NCBI GenBank assembly: GCA_028819215.1
Contig: JAPPMG010000088.1
Span: 1-64,000 of the forward strand
DNA from: Bryobacterales bacterium
Lineage (GTDB): Bacteria > Acidobacteriota > Terriglobia > Bryobacterales > UBA6623
Length of the DNA stretch: 64,000 bases
Reading direction: 5' to 3'
Shown: one piece after another, positions 56,701 through 64,000 of the stretch
Position numbering within the stretch: position 1 is the first letter of the stretch
How the letters are laid out: every line of letters starts with the position of its first letter
Translations under genes and position numbers: made by a program
The notes under the pieces: generated by a model
Database searches by the model: none
What the model was told of the DNA's origin: nothing
What the model saw: only the letters and a program-made list of their open reading frames with translations

Positions 56701-57427
56701 CGGCGGCGCGGAAGTGCAGGGCGAGATCCTGCCTGTTGGCCGGATCTAGGTTCACCAAGGCAAGAGTTGTCTCGAAGTCCGAGCTGTTGTCGAGGTACAG
56801 GAACGCCTGCCGGTAGGCGGCGGTGGGGGGAATTCCCGCGAAGCTGACAGTCCCGTCATCGGCGGTGAACCAGATCTGGCCGGACACCGCCACCGCTGCC
56901 GCCGGCTCGATGGAGAATTCGGCCCAGCCGATCCTTGCCGGATTCTGCTGGACGATTTGCAGCCTCGCGGCCCCTTTTGCCTCTACGACCGTGGAGTGGC
57001 TGGAGAGCGCGACGGCTGGACAGGCTGGACAGGATACGTTGTAGAACGGCATCTCAAGGGGATTCCCGCTCGCATCCCTGAGATTGAATGACAGCTCAGC
57101 GTCTGAATCGGAGATGTTGACGATCTCGATGAGCGTGAACATCTGGCCGTACTCCGATTGCTCCGCCGACGCGATGGCGGGGATCGTGAGCTTTGTGCCC
57201 GCGAGGGTGATCCGCCGAGAAGCGGAGTCCAGCTCAGCGCTAGCTGCGGGTCGGAGAGGGAAGGAGATGTCAGTGGAACCGGAGGCGTCCGGGGCTTGGC
57301 TGGAGTCGGCCAAGGCTGTGTCCGCCAGCACCAAAGTACCGACCGCGATCAGCAAACACAGCATAGCGGAAGCGTGCCAAGCGCTGTGCGCGAGAGGATC
57401 TTCCTGCATTTCTACTTGTAACGCCAC
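53774..57427 (-). CDS. Secreted 1,217-residue Ig-repeat and propeller-repeat protein
   Basis: The N-terminal signal (AMLCLLIAVGTLVLADTALA, after a 20-residue leader) is followed by a beta-rich region to about residue 420. Then come three copies of a module with GFWAPSLVETGKGASFV and a WTCASSGGCEVV disulfide loop, alternating with three putative-Ig domains (YSLEPNVPGLSFD, LTGTPSGTG, YTATDADG). Between them lies a propeller-like array of about five blades, each with IAYA(D/N)GRFYV. Likely extracellular and adhesive or surface-associated. Start GTG 57,427 is uncertain; the ATG six codons later is an alternative. It ends in a truncated repeat unit. Confidence 0.8.
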   Translation of the reverse strand: MALQVEMQEDPLAHSAWHASAMLCLLIAVGTLVLADTALADSSQAPDASGSTDISFPLRPAASAELDSASRRITLAGTKLTIPAIASAEQSEYGQMFTLIEIVNISDSDAELSFNLRDASGNPLEMPFYNVSCPACPAVALSSHSTVVEAKGAARLQIVQQNPARIGWAEFSIEPAAAVAVSGQIWFTADDGTVSFAGIPPTAAYRQAFLYLDNSSDFETTLALVNLDPANRQDLALHFRAADDPSVTCEASAEVPPFGQAVLTAIESLPCAVGKLGLLSIRGQDEFDEFTGIAFVGSTRHDGVFTRQFVQPAPPAFIPLRHWTVSSGSVSFGGQSSSGCLTVANLSISGAIHTVHSSRWQKRTGEFSPWDDVPDSDRVGQVCAYSPSDLGHYRGVAEISVDGTRGLYATSNVLAIGGQDPPGEASSTRFNVGDMIPDLPSGFWAPSLVETGKGASFVFSGGTVTLAWTSSVGAIQYQKLSWTCASSGGCEVVNGRVTKGIVVQSGGSGGETTPVDQRPRFASASVGDQSFTVGMAIAPLTLPTASGGAGTLTYSLAPSVPGLTFSPPSRTLSGTPSRAGSYAMTYTATDADGDTDTLNFTVSVAAGSRVGDGGGGGAVLPIGGGTIGGFELLAAHQNSRGIAWANDRFYVFNWLRRMVYAYTGTGQHDPDNDFAVVGIDVGPLHRFAYANGRFYLFHVRGDGGKLFAYAYTLTGQRDASRDLELPGSVRGIAYADGRFYVIGVRGEVHAYSASGDRDAAANFDLDNDNRNASGIVYAAGRLYVVDSQKVFAYTGSGTRDASADFALACDNVSPIGIAYAHGGFHVLNWVNRKIYTYAGIGGTSDSSPCFPGGSSPRSQTYTVGTPISTLTLPAARGGAGPLKYSLEPNVPGLSFDATTRRLTGTPSGTGMFDMIYTATDADGNTDALSFTVSVAAGSPAGDGGGDGRFNVGDTIPDMPSGLWAPSLVETGKGASFVSSGRTVTLAWTSSAGVIQYQTLRWTCASSGGCEVVNRIVTKGTIVQGGESDGETTPDDERPRFGSARVSDQSFTVGTAIRPLTLPGASGGDGTLAYSLEPNVPGLSFDATTRRLTGTPSGTGMFDMIYTATDADGNTDALSFTVSVAAGSPAGDGGGDGRFNVGDTIPDMPSGFWAPSLVETGKGASFVSSGGTVTLAWTSSAGVIQYNAFRWTCASNGGCEVVDGRVTKGTVVQSGTGG
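53877..54210 (-). repeat. Near-identical direct repeat, C-terminal copy
   Basis: About 334 bases nearly identical to 54,444-54,777, offset 567 bases (189 codons). Encodes part of the GFWAPSLVE module and a putative-Ig domain. Confidence 0.8.
54444..54777 (-). repeat. Near-identical direct repeat, second copy
   Basis: Partner of 53,877-54,210. Only scattered single-base differences were seen, so the duplication is recent. Confidence 0.8.
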
Positions 57428-57884
57428 GAATGTACCACATTCTTGGCTGTGTCATTCCTCTAATATCCGGCCCGTGCGGGTCCACCCGGGCCGGAATCGA
57501 CGATCATCGTGCCTAGCCGAAAGGCTCGCTCAGCCCCTTGCCGCGACCGCCTAGCATCCCGAAATCTAGGAAGGACTCCTGGGCCTGCGAGACCTGCGGC
57601 TCGCTCATGATCCAGCGGCAACGACGTGAAGCGCTCGCCCCCCCGAGACTACACCGATGGTGCCGCGCTGATCTATGACTTGATGGTTGTGATTCGGTCA
57701 CAGGCCCAGTCACATGCAATCCGCCGTAAACCCTTGACTACATTGACTGAACCGGACCCGTACGGTCCATGCCCGAGACCATCGATTGGGTCAGGGAAAA
57801 GCCGGGAGCGCCCCCCAACCTCGTGGTTTCGCGGCGAGGACCGCGAGCCGCCACGGGTGGGTGAGAACGCGAAAACAGGGCATC
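57428..57884. other. Intergenic, about 450 bases
   Basis: Upstream of the Ig-repeat gene. No gene or RNA recognised. Confidence 0.35.
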
Positions 57885-58010
57885 GAAGCGACTGTCGCTC
57901 CCGGTTCACGCGACCATGGATGCATGCCGGTATGCCCACTGCAATCCAGCCAGCACGGCTCGCATGCGGTTGCCGCGCTCGACGGCCAAGTCTAGTACGG
58001 CGACCCTCAC
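57885..58010 (-). repeat. 3' flank of the second coiled-coil gene, shared with 41.2 kb
   Basis: Diverged copy of 41,217-41,345 after the stop codon on the minus strand. Confidence 0.5.
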
Positions 58011-58495
58011 TCGCGCGACCGACCGACCGAAACATCATGCGCGGCGACCGCCTCGGTTTCACCCCTCGCAGGGGTTGACTCCGAGGCCTTCTCCAGCACG
58101 GCCTCGTTGTGCGCCACTCTCGCGGTTACCTCCGCCGACTGCCGGTACAACTCGTCGCTCCGCCGCTGGAGAGCCTCGAACTTTCTGTCGCTTTGGTCCA
58201 TCAGAGCGCGGATCCCTTCCTCGCGCTTGGCGGCTTCCCTCTCGAACAGCTGCTCGCGCTTGGCAGCCTCCCGGTCGATCCGCTCCTCGCGCTTGGCGGC
58301 TTCCCGGTCGATCCGCTCCATGAGTGCCCGCGTCTCGGCCTCGCGCTTGGCAGCCTCCTGATCAATCCGTTCCAACAGGATTTCGAACTCCCGCTTCCGA
58401 GCGGCACGACGACCCGCCCAGATGCTCACGATCAGCGCCGCGATCGCAACCAACGTGGCCGCCACCGTCGCTGCGCTGCCGATCCACTGCGGCAT
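58007..58495 (-). CDS. Membrane-anchored coiled-coil protein, short paralogue
   Basis: About 162 residues from the ATG at 58,495 (167 from 58,510). Same anchor as the 40-kb gene (ATVAATLVAIAALIVSIWA), same RKREFEILLERIDQE entry and same tail (FEALQRRSDELYRQSAEV), but only about two full 18-residue units plus short pieces (REERIDREAAK, REQLFEREAAK). Function unknown. The two genes differ mainly in rod length. Confidence 0.78.
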   Translation of the reverse strand: MPQWIGSAATVAATLVAIAALIVSIWAGRRAARKREFEILLERIDQEAAKREAETRALMERIDREAAKREERIDREAAKREQLFEREAAKREEGIRALMDQSDRKFEALQRRSDELYRQSAEVTARVAHNEAVLEKASESTPARGETEAVAAHDVSVGRSRE

Positions 58496-58501
58496 CTCTC
58501 T

Positions 58502-58507
58502 ACCATA
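58502..58507 (-). promoter_or_regulatory. Putative -10 (TATGGT) of the short coiled-coil gene
   Basis: TATGGT, 6 nt, ATG 58,495; conserved with the 40-kb paralogue, as is GGTTCTGGG/GATTCTGGG upstream. Confidence 0.35.
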
Positions 58508-58530
58508 CATCGCCCCAGAACCGGACGGCA

Positions 58531-59106
58531 CTTTGGTTTGCGCCTGTGGCCCAGAACGGCTTGCGGTCGCCGGCTCGGAGATGCGCTGGCAGTGATGCAG
58601 GGAGGCCAGAACGATCCACCGAGCGACGCGTTCGACTTGGGACATACACCTAGGGCTATGTGAATCCAGTGCCCGGCGCTCGAATTCCCTCAGGGCGCGC
58701 AGCGCGACAAACCCGAACCGACTGCGACGGGGCGGTCGCACGGCTGTGACCGAGGCATTTCTCGCCCCAGACGAGGCTGGGTATGGACGCCGCCGAAACT
58801 GGACTGGACGACGAAATTATCTTGGCGAGAATCCTGAGACTTGTCTGTCCACAGAATCAACCGAGAACAGTTGCGTCGCCCGCGCCAGCGATCTTTCGAT
58901 TTAGCGATCATTCCTTGATGCGCCTGCGGCAGCTGCCGTGGACGGCCCCGCCCGGACTCGAGGCCGCGAATTCGTTCGACATCGATTTCCCTGCCGGATA
59001 GCCTGGCGCCGCCGGGGCGGATGCCGGCGCGGCGATGCCTCTCTCCTGCAGCACCCGCTTGGCTACGACATGGATGCTTGAGAATGGTCGGAAGTGTCCG
59101 AAAGTG
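58531..59106. other. Intergenic, about 575 bases
   Basis: No gene, RNA or repeat recognised. One short plus-strand frame (58,783-59,001) has no family features. Confidence 0.35.
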
Positions 59107-60222
59107 TCAGCCGGGAATCGGCGCGGGCGGCTGGACTTGGGTCATCAAGGAGTGGTCCCACTCGCCCTCGACAACGACTTGGGCTAGGGCACCCAACTCG
59201 ACCGCCTCGATCAGGTTGTGGGTGAGGTAGTTGTAGACTCCCGGCTGCCGAAACGTGTAGACGGCCGCGCCCGCCGAGCCGCCCCGGATGAACCAAGTCT
59301 CGAGTCCGTGGGCGGGCGGGTCCGAGAAGGAGCCCTGCTCCCAGACATAGTCTCCGTGCCCGCCGATCAGGTGTGGCCTCGAGTCGCGGTTGGCCTGGGA
59401 GTGGATGAAGAGCACCGTCTCGCCGACGCTTGCCTTCAGTGCATGTTCGCCCGTGAGGGCGCCAGCCTTGCCATTGAAGACAACGTGGGACGGGGTCAGC
59501 TTGCGCATCACCCCGAGCATGTCGGCGATCCCCTCGCCGGGCGCTGAGTATCGCCGGAAGTTCCCGTTCGAGTCGCGGGGGATGTAGAAGTCCTGCTCGC
59601 CGATATAGTAGGCCCGGTCGTACCGTATGGGGCTGCTGTCCCGGTCGCTGAGACCTTCCCTCGGCAACACCATGACCGCTCCGTTCATGCCGGATACCAC
59701 GTGGTACGGAATCATCGACCCGCCTGGTGCGCAGTGGTAGATGAACGTGCCTGGCTTGGTGGCACGCCAGCGCAGAACGACCTGCTCGCCTGGATTCACC
59801 TCGGTAAGGGCCCCTCCGCCGAGCCCGCCCGTCGACGCATGGAAATCGATGTTGTGCATGAAAGCGTTGTCGGCCGGGTTCTTCAGCGTGAGCTCGACGA
59901 AATCGCCTTCGTGGCAGATGATCAGAGGCCCTGGAATCGAGCCGTTGAACGTAAGGGCCTGGATCTCGGTGCCGATTCCGTCAATCACCTTCGTTACCTC
60001 GCGGGCCACCAGCTCGACTTCGACGATGACCGGGGCGCCCGTGGCGACCTGGTCGTGGCTTGGGACGAAAGGCGGGTCGACGAGTTCCTGCCTGACTCGA
60101 CGCAGTCCTTGGATGTCGTCCCCGGCTAAGTCGGCGTCCTGATCCTGGCTGGCGGCTGGCATGGCGGCGAGCGCGCCGCCAACCTTCAGGAGTCGCCGCC
60201 TGCTGACCCTAGGCTTGGCCAC
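59107..60222 (-). CDS. nirK: Copper-containing nitrite reductase
   Basis: 371 residues. Reduces nitrite to nitric oxide in the periplasm; a step of denitrification. Tat signal [19 protein letters not shown]. Two cupredoxin domains. Type 1 copper ligands: His123 in MHNIDFH, Cys164 in YHCAPGGSM, His174 and Met179 in [10 protein letters not shown]. Type 2 ligands: His128, His163 and the late His in NYLTHN; catalytic Asp in HNIDFH. All are present, so it should be active. Start GTG 60,222 is chosen because it places the Tat motif at the N-terminus and has TAGAAT seven bases upstream; the frame extends to 60,309. No nir or nor partner genes are adjacent. Confidence 0.9.
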   Translation of the reverse strand: MAKPRVSRRRLLKVGGALAAMPAASQDQDADLAGDDIQGLRRVRQELVDPPFVPSHDQVATGAPVIVEVELVAREVTKVIDGIGTEIQALTFNGSIPGPLIICHEGDFVELTLKNPADNAFMHNIDFHASTGGLGGGALTEVNPGEQVVLRWRATKPGTFIYHCAPGGSMIPYHVVSGMNGAVMVLPREGLSDRDSSPIRYDRAYYIGEQDFYIPRDSNGNFRRYSAPGEGIADMLGVMRKLTPSHVVFNGKAGALTGEHALKASVGETVLFIHSQANRDSRPHLIGGHGDYVWEQGSFSDPPAHGLETWFIRGGSAGAAVYTFRQPGVYNYLTHNLIEAVELGALAQVVVEGEWDHSLMTQVQPPAPIPG

Positions 60223-60229
60223 TAGCCCA

Positions 60230-60235
60230 ATTCTA
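60230..60235 (-). promoter_or_regulatory. Putative -10 (TAGAAT) of nirK
   Basis: TAGAAT, 7 nt, GTG 60,222. No Shine-Dalgarno, no clear -35. No FNR-type palindrome noticed. Confidence 0.35.
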
Positions 60236-60649
60236 GCGGAGAAATCTGGAAGGACTGAGGCGTCGGTGCCCAATCGCTGGCTTTGTCCGGTTCGCTGAGC
60301 AGGGTCCAACTCGTCCCAACGCCTCAGCCGTGTGCCGAGTAGCCTTCGCGCGGCATCTTACGGAGTGTCGGAAATCGACTCGGGCATCGGAAACCCGACC
60401 GGCCAGCCGGGTGGGCCATTGGGCTGGTCGACTTTTCTGCATCATCGTCGCTGCCATCACAGCGCCCGCGAGGCGGCGTGTTGCCAATAACAACGGACGG
60501 ATCGGTCATTCCTTGACGAGCGTCGCTTCCCCGCGGTGGACGGATGGCTCAGCGCACCACTGCTTCTGCAGCAGGTCCAGCCCCTCCTCCAAGACCGGAT
60601 CGAGTTGTAGATGCTCGTAACTCCGAGCAGCGAGCCGTTCGCGGTCTGA
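60236..60649. other. Intergenic between divergent nirK and Cache gene
   Basis: About 410 bases without a recognisable gene; holds both promoters. Confidence 0.4.
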
Positions 60650-60655
60650 TAGCAT
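60650..60655 (+). promoter_or_regulatory. Putative -10 (TAGCAT) of the Cache protein gene
   Basis: TAGCAT, 6 nt, ATG 60,662. No Shine-Dalgarno. Confidence 0.3.
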
Positions 60656-60661
60656 CGACAG

Positions 60662-62548
60662 ATGGAACGAGTCTTGAAGTTGAACTCGAAGGTGATCGCA
60701 ATCCTGGTCGCGCTGGCATTCTCTTGGATGCCCGCCGCGGCCCATGGCGATGAACGCTGCTCAGATCGGCGGATCTCGGCCAATGCAATTCGCACGCTGG
60801 ACGACGTTAGGGCATTCGTGGAATGCGCCAAGCAGTACTTGGATGAGAACGGTCCGGAAGAATCCCTGCGGGCCTTCAACGAAGCGGGGCGCTGGAAGCA
60901 CGGCTCGATATACGTCTTCGTCTTGGAGATATCGCCGTCCGGCGAGACCGCCAGAAGGTTCGTATTCCCGCCAGACCCTTCGGCACAAGGCAAGGTTCGG
61001 GGAGAATCGCTCGACGACTTCGGCACCGATCTCTACGCTGAGATTCACCGCATCATGCGCGATCGGGGCTCGGGCTGGACCTACTACTCGAACCCCCACC
61101 CAGTTACCGGCAAGAGGTCGCCCAAGGCGTCCTATCTGATCAAGGTGGATTGGAAGGGCAGCCCTGCGGTTGTCGGTGCGGGACTGTATGCACCTGATGT
61201 GCCGGGCACCTGCCATGAAGACGAGGTGAGCGCAGCAGCTCTCACCGCAAATCCGAGCGATGCCGCGCTGCGGGCATTCGTGCGATGCGCGTCCATGGTC
61301 GTGGAATCGAAGGGCTATTTAGCGAAGCACGACCTTGAGGGAGACCCGCGCTGGAAGGATGGCACCAGCTATGCCTTCTTGTTGGATGCGATGGGAAATC
61401 AAGTCATCACCGGCAACGGGCTCAGGGTAAACGGAAACTCGCTGCACGAATGGTTGAGCCGCGACCCGTACTCGGATCAGTTCGGCGGGCGCAACATGGT
61501 TGACGTCGTTAGGACATTTGGCGAGAGCTTCATCTACTATCGCTTTGCGAATCGCTCTACGGGCAGTGTGCTGTCGAAGGTGGGGTTCTTCGAGCAGGTC
61601 GTCTCGCAGGGCGTGCCGCTGGTGGTCGGAGCGGGCTACCAACCCACGCCGGGCCGGGCTCCGGTTGGGCCGGGCTGCTCGGACAACTACGCGACGGCTG
61701 CGGCCGTGCGCACCCGGACGGACGTGCGAGCATTCGTGCAGTGCGCGGCGGAGTACGCCCTCGAGCATGGGGAGGAAGAGGCGCGGCGGGCGTTCAACGA
61801 GGACGAGCGCTGGAAAGAGGGGTCGACATATGTGTTCGTGGACGGAGTACAGCCGTCCGGCGAGGATGCGCTGGTGCACGTCTTCCCGCCGGAACCGTCC
61901 CGCGAGGGTTCAGTCTGGGGCACCTCGGTCGATTCCTTCGGCAGCGACTACTACTATGAGCTGCACCGGATCCTGTCGGTGGTGGATGAGGGTTGGATCC
62001 ACTATGCGTTCACGAACCCGGAGACCCGGCTGAACGAGCCCAAGAGTTCGTACGTGATCGAGATCGACTGGAACGGAGGCCGGGCAGCCATCGGTGCCGG
62101 CATCTACGAGCGAGACTTGCCGGGAACCTGCGACCCCAGCGAGGTCAACGCCTTGCTTCTGGAAGTCGATCCGAGCGATGACAGGCTGCAGGAGTTCGTC
62201 AGGTGTGCGGCGAATCTGTTGGAATCGGGCGGATACTTCACGATCCCGATTCTCACGGGCAACCCCCGCTGGAAGTTCGAGTCGGTATACGTCTTCGGGA
62301 TAGATCCGAACACCGGAGAGGTCAAGTTCAGCGGCAATCCCGCCAGTTTCGCCGTGTCCTTCAGACAGCCCGAACTGTTATTCGGCGGCCGGGATCTGAA
62401 TGCGGCCAGCGGCGTTTTTGGAGAGACCTTCTGGTACTACAAATTCTTGAATCCGGCCACGGGAATGGAGCAGAGCAAGGTGGCCTTCGTCCGGCTCGTA
62501 CAGACCAGCGAAGGCCCGATCTTGGTCGGCTCTGGATACAACCCGTAG
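60662..62548 (+). CDS. Secreted protein of four tandem Cache domains
   Basis: 628 residues. Signal peptide KVIAILVALAFSWMPAAAHG. Four single-Cache-like domains of about 145 residues each: 1 and 3 share AFVECAKQYL/AFVQCAAEYA, RWK(H/E)GS(I/T)YVFV, YY.NP..T and VGAGLY; 2 and 4 share FVRCA, a glycine-rich YF/YL element, PRWK(D/F) and the GGR(N/D) plus FGE(S/T)F.YY.F pattern. So an A-B unit was duplicated to A-B-A-B. Cache domains bind small ligands outside the cell, usually fused to kinases or chemoreceptors. Here there is no membrane anchor after the signal peptide and no output domain, so it may act as a soluble binding protein. Divergent from nirK. Confidence 0.8.
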   Translation: MERVLKLNSKVIAILVALAFSWMPAAAHGDERCSDRRISANAIRTLDDVRAFVECAKQYLDENGPEESLRAFNEAGRWKHGSIYVFVLEISPSGETARRFVFPPDPSAQGKVRGESLDDFGTDLYAEIHRIMRDRGSGWTYYSNPHPVTGKRSPKASYLIKVDWKGSPAVVGAGLYAPDVPGTCHEDEVSAAALTANPSDAALRAFVRCASMVVESKGYLAKHDLEGDPRWKDGTSYAFLLDAMGNQVITGNGLRVNGNSLHEWLSRDPYSDQFGGRNMVDVVRTFGESFIYYRFANRSTGSVLSKVGFFEQVVSQGVPLVVGAGYQPTPGRAPVGPGCSDNYATAAAVRTRTDVRAFVQCAAEYALEHGEEEARRAFNEDERWKEGSTYVFVDGVQPSGEDALVHVFPPEPSREGSVWGTSVDSFGSDYYYELHRILSVVDEGWIHYAFTNPETRLNEPKSSYVIEIDWNGGRAAIGAGIYERDLPGTCDPSEVNALLLEVDPSDDRLQEFVRCAANLLESGGYFTIPILTGNPRWKFESVYVFGIDPNTGEVKFSGNPASFAVSFRQPELLFGGRDLNAASGVFGETFWYYKFLNPATGMEQSKVAFVRLVQTSEGPILVGSGYNP

Positions 62549-62649
62549 CTGAGGCGCAACAACAGCCGCAGGCGTCGCTGATCAGCTTGGTCCCCCGGAA
62601 GTAGCGGTATGTGGCTTCTCTGCGACATGAGGAAGCAGGATCGCGGCGG

Positions 62650-63184
62650 GTCGAAGCAATGGATGACGGCCGTAGTGGGGCCGAGCACCAACCGCGAGCT
62701 GCGCGATATCTCCGGCACCTCGCGCTTCGTCAGCTTCGGGCTGGGCGAGGCGGACTCGGAAGCCAACACCCTCAACGCCTCGCAGGTGGCCACGATCATC
62801 CGCTCGACAGGCTGGCGGCTGTAGGGGAACCGGACCTGCTCGGCCGACCCGGCCTGGCAGTTCCTCTCCACGGTGCGCACCGCGAACCGCATCAACGAGG
62901 CGATCCTGCGCTCGCACCTGTGGGCGGTTGACCGCAACATCACCGCGACCTACGTCTCGGACGTGGTCGAGTCCGTCAACGCCTTCTTGCGCGGCCTGGT
63001 CGCGCAGGGCGCGATCCTGGGCGGCCGCTGCTGGGCCGACCCTGACCTGAACTTTTCCGCCAACATCCGCGACGGCCGGCTGTACCTGGACTTCGACTTC
63101 ACGCCGGCCTCCCCGGCCGAGCGCATCACCTTCCGGAGCCGGCCGGTGGACGACTACGCGGAAACCATCTTCGAGGAGGCCTAG
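62650..63184 (+). pseudogene. 3' half of a P2-like contractile tail sheath gene, with in-frame TAG
   Basis: The reading frame matches the C-terminal half of P2 gpFI-type sheath proteins: ISGTSRFVSF, LNASQVATIIRSTGWR, LRSHLWAVDRNITATY, GGRCWADPDLN and LYLDFDFTP. At 62,822-62,824 a TAG stands where relatives have Trp (FRFWG; here WRL-TAG-GNR). The N-terminal half is absent; homology starts about 100 bases after the Cache gene ends. Broken twice, so non-functional as read. Confidence 0.75.
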
Positions 63185-63188
63185 GCAG

Positions 63189-63695
63189 ATGCCGATCGCC
63201 AAGCTGTGCAAGGAAATCAACCTGTTCGTCGACGGCTGGGCTACGCCGGCCGCGTCACCGAGTTCGACCCGCCCAAGCTCACTGTCAAGACCGAGGAGCA
63301 TCTGGCCGGGGGCATGGACGCGCCCGTCGAGATCGACATGGGGCTGGAGAGGCTGGAGTGCATGCTGACGCTGGCGGACTTCGACGCCGACGCCCTGCGC
63401 TCGTTCGGACTGATCGGCGACGCCAAGGGGGTCACGCTGCGCGGCGCCCAGCAGGACCGCCAGACCGGCGCGACCGAGGCGCTGGTCTACCAGCTGCGCG
63501 GCCGCTTCCGGGAGGTCGACCCCGGGGACCTGGAAGCCCGGCGAGGCCTCGCCGCTGAAGCTGACGGCCGCGCTGGAGTACTACAAGCTGGTGGTCAACG
63601 GCGAGACGATCCACGAGATCGACGTCGTCAACATGGTGCGCGTCATCGACGGCACCGACCAGATGGAGGCCATGCGCCAGGCGCTGGGCCTGTAG
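63189..63695 (+). pseudogene. P2-like major tail tube gene with two compensating frameshifts
   Basis: Starts KEINLFVDGW, continues in another frame as YAGRVTEFDPPKLTVKTEEH and GGMDAPVEIDMGLERLE, then returns to the first frame as KPGEASPLKLTAALEYYK and ends VRVIDGTDQMEAMRQALGL. One base is missing near 63,240 (GGG where GGGG is expected) and one extra base lies near 63,530. All three parts match gpFII-type tail tubes. It is four bases after the sheath. Decay or homopolymer error. Confidence 0.75.
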
Positions 63696-63726
63696 GGGCA
63701 AGGCAAGGCAACGGGAGATTGCACGA

Positions 63727-64000
63727 TGAAGTTCAAGGACCTGCCGCGGCACGCGGCCGACAGCGACAAGAAGGAAATCGATCCGGCCGGGCTGGAGTTC
63801 CCCGTACAGTTCGAATTGCGCCGCCCGGTGGCGGCGAATGGCGGCGCGGACGTCAAGACGGTCACCCTGCGGGAGCCGACAGTGGCCGACGTGGAGCGCG
63901 CGGATGCCGCCGGGACCGGCGGGCACGGCAAGATGATCCGCCTGCTGGCCGACCTGGCAGAGCTGGCTCCGGACGATATCCGCAAGCTCAGCGCGGCCGA
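63727..64000 (+). CDS. Phage tail assembly chaperone (gpE-like), partial
   Basis: 91 codons to the window edge, no stop. MKFKDLPRHAADSDKKEID at the start, then LREPTVADVERADAAG and MIRLLADLAELAPDDIRKLS, the pattern of the small chaperone that follows the tube gene in P2-like tails. GGGAG lies ten bases before the ATG. Frame intact in the window. The order sheath-tube-chaperone supports a contractile-tail prophage or tailocin continuing to the right. Confidence 0.75.

Noticed and set aside
52092..62824. Amber (TAG) recoding suggested by in-frame TAG codons at 52,092 and 62,822
   Set aside because: TAG also serves as the normal stop of intact genes (53,774-53,776 minus strand, 62,546-62,548, 63,182-63,184). 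The two genes lie in regions that carry other lesions, so nonsense mutation or sequence error is simpler.

Overview
This is a GC-rich bacterial chromosome segment. Its taxonomic hints are a DUF1549/DUF1553 plus DUF1501 gene pair, large secreted Ig-like and Cache-repeat proteins, a Tat-exported NirK and a large cis-AT polyketide synthase. These suggest a marine or host-associated environmental lineage; Acidobacteriota is one candidate, held with low confidence. No rRNA, tRNA or CRISPR array was recognised.

Positions 1-24,999 (minus strand) are one uninterrupted reading frame of 8,333 codons that runs off the left edge. It encodes a modular type I polyketide synthase: a loading module (KS-AT-ACP), module 1 (KS-AT-DH-MT-ER-KR-ACP), module 2 (same order), module 3 (same order without ER) and the start of a fourth KS. 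All five KS domains share one frame. The loading KS has Ser in place of the catalytic Cys, the loading AT has Gly in place of the catalytic Ser, and the module 1 KR has His in place of the catalytic Tyr. Two blocks of about 1.6 kb are identical between modules, so the gene looks like a recent mosaic. The three extension ATs read as malonyl-specific and each module has its own C-methyltransferase, so a polymethylated, partly reduced chain is expected.

Positions 25,015-27,460 hold a frameshifted gene, a lone HigA-type antitoxin and a secreted ankyrin protein. Positions 27,556-39,102 (minus) form a compact six-gene defence operon, with overlapping or nearly touching genes: hsdM, a HEPN (HepT-like) gene, an HsdS carrying an MNT nucleotidyltransferase and a second degenerate one at its N-terminus, an AlbA_2/GHKL-type ATPase, hsdR, and a primase-helicase of the TOTE type. 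It combines type I restriction-modification, a HEPN/MNT toxin-antitoxin module and a primase-helicase in one transcription unit.

Positions 40,000-47,340 carry a membrane-anchored coiled-coil protein built from fourteen 18-residue repeats (a paralogue lies at 58.0-58.5 kb), a SWIM/SNF2 helicase, an LCM-type methyltransferase, two small membrane proteins and a transposase fragment. Positions 47,588-52,604 hold the DUF1549/DUF1553 and DUF1501 pair and a two-gene unit in which each gene has one lesion. Positions 52,875-62,548 encode a small membrane protein, a 1,217-residue Ig/propeller protein, NirK and a secreted protein of four Cache domains. From about 62,650 to the right edge is a P2-like tail cluster (sheath, tube, chaperone) in which sheath and tube are broken.

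Several first-in-unit genes have a TANNNT hexamer 6-9 nt before the start codon and no Shine-Dalgarno, which suggests leaderless transcription, while other genes have clear Shine-Dalgarno sites.
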